From Gemmatimonadota bacterium (GTDB lineage Bacteria > Gemmatimonadota > Gemmatimonadetes > JACCXV01 > JAHWKZ01): a stretch of 6,915 bases of DNA. The notes beneath the pieces are model-generated. The model was not told the origin of the DNA. It did no database searches and worked only from the letters and a program-made list of their open reading frames with translations. Shown in pieces: positions 5,907 to 6,915 of this stretch; positions within the stretch are counted from its first letter, which is position 1, and the number at the start of each line of letters is the position of its first letter. The position numbers and the translations under genes are program-made. The DNA lies in NCBI GenBank assembly GCA_030641505.1, contig DAOWHI010000148.1, positions 1 to 6,915 on the forward strand, read 5' to 3'.

Positions 5907-6915
5907 TCAACCGGCAACGACGTTGAGTTCGCCCCGATATGGGTCAGCCGAGCGTGGGTCGTGCGCCGATTCCCCATGCAGCGTGAACCCAGACAAACCA
6001 CCGATCGCGACCGATATCATCTCACCGACCATCTGTTCAATGCCAGGGAAAACGACCGTCTCACGGTGTTCTGTCCAGCCCGACAGCAAGCCCCGGCCGC
6101 GGCGGGCCGGGCGCTGGACGAGCACTAGCTGGGTCGTGCCCACTTTCTCGAGCAGGTAGGCAGCTCCGATCGAGCGCTGCAGATCGTTCAGTTGCTCGAG
6201 CCGCTCTTGAGCGACGGCCCGCGGCACAGCATGATCGGCAAGCTCTATCGCCGGCGTGTGTGGTCGGGGTGAATAGATGAAGATGTACGCGGAGTTATAG
6301 CGGGTACTCGCCATCAAATCGTAGGTGGCTTCGAAATCGGCTTCCGTCTCACCCGGGAACCCGACGATGATGTCTGTCGACAGGGCGCATTCGGGGATCC
6401 TCTCGCGCAGCATGTCGATCTGACGGCGATAAGTCTCGCACGTGTACTCACGCTTCATCGCGTCCAGCACCCGGTCCGAGCCGGACTGAACTGGTAGGTG
6501 GACATGATTCATGATGTTGTCGTGCCCACCGATCGTGTCGACGAGCTTTTGGGTGAAATCCCACGGATGGCTGGTCGTAAACCGTACCCGAGCAAGATCC
6601 GGTACCGCCGCCACGGCCGCTAGAAGGTCAGGAAAATCGCGTCCCCGGTGGTGGTACGAATTGACGTTCTGACCCAGCAACGTCACTTCCTTGGCGCCAT
6701 CCGCGACCGACATCGTGACCTCCTCGACGACGCTCTCGAGGGTGCGGCACTTCTCGCGGCCGCGGGTAAACGGCACGATGCAGTATGAGCAGAACTTGTC
6801 ACAACCACGCATGATCGTGATCCAGGCCGCGAACTTCTCCAGCCGATACGGTTCGAGATCTTCGTAATGCTCGCTTCGGTTGAAGCGATCGTAGACCACT
6901 CGCTCACCGCGTTCG
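5907..6915 (-). CDS. miaB: tRNA-2-methylthio-N6-dimethylallyladenosine synthase MiaB, C-terminal part (5' end off the window)
   Basis: MiaB is a cytoplasmic radical-SAM enzyme that adds a methylthio group to i6A37 of tRNAs reading UNN codons, using S-adenosylmethionine and two [4Fe-4S] clusters. The frame is open to the right edge; 335 residues are visible, and a GTG at 6899 is internal rather than the start. The radical-SAM motif RGCDKFCSYCIVP has its three cysteines encoded at 6801-6803, 6789-6791 and 6780-6782. Downstream are LLGQNVNSYHHRGRDFPDLL, HLPVQSGSDRVLDAMKREYT, STDIIVGFPGETEADF and YIFIYSPRPHTPA, all typical of MiaB rather than MtaB or RimO. The last 85 or so residues (QLVLVQRPARRGRG to FTLHGES) fit a TRAM RNA-binding domain. 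The missing N-terminal part would hold the UPF0004 domain and its cluster-binding cysteines. The gene ends 16 bp before the lapA-like gene and is probably co-transcribed with it. Confidence 0.95.
   Translation of the reverse strand, partial: ERGERVVYDRFNRSEHYEDLEPYRLEKFAAWITIMRGCDKFCSYCIVPFTRGREKCRTLESVVEEVTMSVADGAKEVTLLGQNVNSYHHRGRDFPDLLAAVAAVPDLARVRFTTSHPWDFTQKLVDTIGGHDNIMNHVHLPVQSGSDRVLDAMKREYTCETYRRQIDMLRERIPECALSTDIIVGFPGETEADFEATYDLMASTRYNSAYIFIYSPRPHTPAIELADHAVPRAVAQERLEQLNDLQRSIGAAYLLEKVGTTQLVLVQRPARRGRGLLSGWTEHRETVVFPGIEQMVGEMISVAIGGLSGFTLHGESAHDPRSADPYRGELNVVAG

Noticed and set aside
5891..6001. 37-residue N-terminal extension of the LapA-like gene from ATG at 6001
   Set aside because: The extension overlaps the miaB C-terminus and has no membrane or family character. 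ATG at 5890 directly precedes the first hydrophobic segment and leaves a normal 16-bp gap.
6683..6907. Minus-strand open frame of 74 codons at the right edge
   Set aside because: It is out of frame with miaB, whose radical-SAM cysteine motif occupies the same bases.
1..6915. CRISPR array, tRNA, rRNA, transposase or attachment site
   Set aside because: No regularly spaced repeats, tRNA arms, rRNA segments, transposase motifs or terminal inverted repeats with target duplications were seen on either strand.

Overview
The window is GC-rich bacterial DNA. All five credible genes lie on the minus strand, so transcription runs from right to left. In that order they are: the 3' part of a MiaB-type tRNA methylthiotransferase; a 90-residue LapA-like inner-membrane protein; two consecutive exported TPR proteins of about 730 residues that resemble the GWxTD-domain family; and the 5' part of a ComEC/Rec2-type DNA-uptake channel that runs off the left edge. 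The comEC fragment was recovered by translating the reverse complement by hand, because its stop codon lies outside the window.

The organism cannot be named from this sequence. A GC-rich chromosome carrying GWxTD-like proteins beside housekeeping genes fits lineages such as Gemmatimonadota, Acidobacteriota or related uncultured phyla. That is inference from gene content. Nothing mobile is visible: no transposase, integrase, CRISPR array, tRNA or rRNA.

Layout. miaB (5907-6915) is followed after 16 bp by the lapA-like gene (5618-5890). Then come 36 bp holding an AT-rich imperfect palindrome that abuts the start of the first GWxTD-like gene (A, 3371-5581). The second GWxTD-like gene (B, 1191-3371) starts in a TGATG overlap with the stop of A, which suggests translational coupling. 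The 231-bp gap at 960-1190 holds a terminator-like hairpin just past B and an inverted repeat just before comEC. comEC (1-959) probably starts at a GTG.

How they may work together. miaB and comEC have well-understood separate roles, in tRNA modification and DNA uptake. The unusual part is the A-B pair: tandem, diverged paralogues, each with a signal peptide, an N-terminal TPR region, a central GWxTD-like block and a C-terminal beta-rich region. Each has exactly two cysteines, at matching positions. They look like partner subunits of an envelope or periplasmic assembly, but nothing here reveals a biochemical function.
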